Positions 63,487-64,000 of a stretch of 64,000 nt of DNA are shown here, one piece after another. Source of the DNA: Azolla caroliniana (lineage: Eukaryota > Polypodiophyta); assembly GCA_043228905.1 (NCBI GenBank), contig JBHGNT010000016.1, positions 13,640,001-13,704,000 on the forward strand, given 5' to 3'. Each line of letters opens with the position of its first letter. The stretch's first letter is position 1. Both the position numbers and the translations under genes were made by a program. Under the pieces are notes generated by a model. The model was not told where the DNA came from. It saw nothing but the letters and a program-made list of their open reading frames with translations, and did not search any database.

Positions 63487-64000
63487 ATTGGGGATACCAC
63501 TAATAAAAACAAGTTATTAACTAATTGCCACCTTGTAGTCTTGATTTTTGAATTTGGGTTCTAGTATGGTGAACATAATTTTCTAGTGAGGAAAATTAAT
63601 TCCATCTAGTGAGGTTCATTCATGCTTGTGCAGGCTCGGTGCGATATGGAGGTTGCAGAAATTGACCCTTGAAGCCCTTGACAAAGTCTGTCTAGGTATC
63701 CTGCTAATTCCTTGTACCGCGGAGCCCATGTCCCTAGGTAGCAGCCTTACTCCCTAGTTTTAGACCAACATATGCAATCTTCGTAGTATATGCCGTAGGA
63801 TAGAGCTCAAAATGAGACTCCCCTCGGCCAAGCGAAGTATAGATTGCTTCTTCAGTTCTAACCTTTTTTGCTCTCGTAAATGAATAAGTTGATGACAAAT
63901 GATCGTTCACCTTGATGTTCATCTAGTTTATTAGTATTGCATTGCATACTAATGACCCATGCTTCTAGAGAATTATGAGATTGTCGAAGTTCAGAAATCT

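Larger units (their letters stand above)
62688..63922 (-). mobile_element. Ty3/Gypsy gag-protease relic
   Basis: On the minus strand: Gag N-terminal part (about 63900-63490, decayed), Gag tail 63486-63145 (EAVEIVLHYQRTLKKDHTKPE), zinc knuckle remnant split between frames (CVFCKTG; GHTKEQCWKLQ at about 63250), then protease 63080-62688 (FDFGSSHNFVNDC, VHLVDGRVQYINAV, TIDVILCYAWF, SIDWVHHSIFF). The catalytic Ser of D-S-G is Phe. No RT or LTR is seen before the window ends or in 60582-62687. It is a third Gypsy type, unlike G, N or the chromoviruses. Confidence 0.65.

Overview
This is nuclear DNA of a land plant, and nearly all of it is retrotransposons inserted into one another. The evidence is a G-type lectin receptor-like kinase gene, Ty1/Copia and Ty3/Gypsy elements, a LINE, tRNA-like SINE modules and many CT/GA microsatellites. 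Two chromodomain Gypsy elements look more like the Tcn1/sushi/Tf1 type than the usual angiosperm chromoviruses. This makes me favour a non-angiosperm (gymnosperm or fern), but only as an inference.

Layout. 1-2506: gag-protease relic of a Gypsy family called G here. 2507-6750: a non-autonomous LTR element whose internal region is a long 66-bp-repeat reading frame, keeping only the last integrase segment. 6751-12220 and 12291-17212: two related chromoviruses (gag, protease, RT, RNase H, integrase; chromodomain in the first). 17330-22050: 5'-truncated Copia D (+). 22060-23613: Gypsy N-family relic (-). 23615-25371: Copia A1 (-) and an LTR fragment. 25372-38280: four-level nest, Copia A2 (-) containing Copia B (+), containing a solo LTR (-), containing a LINE (+). 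38281-39762: unassigned. 39763-43475: the only convincing host gene, preceded by a tandem duplication of its own 5' end. 43600-44318: LTR-like sequence with microsatellites. 44319-60576: three-level nest, Copia C (-) containing Gypsy G (+), containing Gypsy N (+, LTRs about 98.9% identical). 60582-62687: no supported gene. 62688-63922: Gypsy gag-protease relic (-).

How parts work together. Every element is broken by stops, frameshifts or deletions, so none can move by itself. Their cis signals are informative. In both chromoviruses the sequence just after the 5' LTR is complementary to a motif inside the LTR, near the expected RNA start in the second. This is the layout of Tf1/sushi self-priming. 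The repeat-ORF element has the primer site, polypurine tract and integrase tail of the N family, so N-type machinery could have moved it. The second chromovirus LTR has heat-shock-element arrays next to its TATA box, and the repeat-ORF element's LTR has six RY (CATGCA) motifs next to its TATA box.

Target-site duplications (AAGGG, AAAAT, ATACC/T, CCGG) and continuous host sequence across insertions support the nesting order. All boundaries, lineage names and regulatory calls come from reading the sequence by eye; no database search was run.
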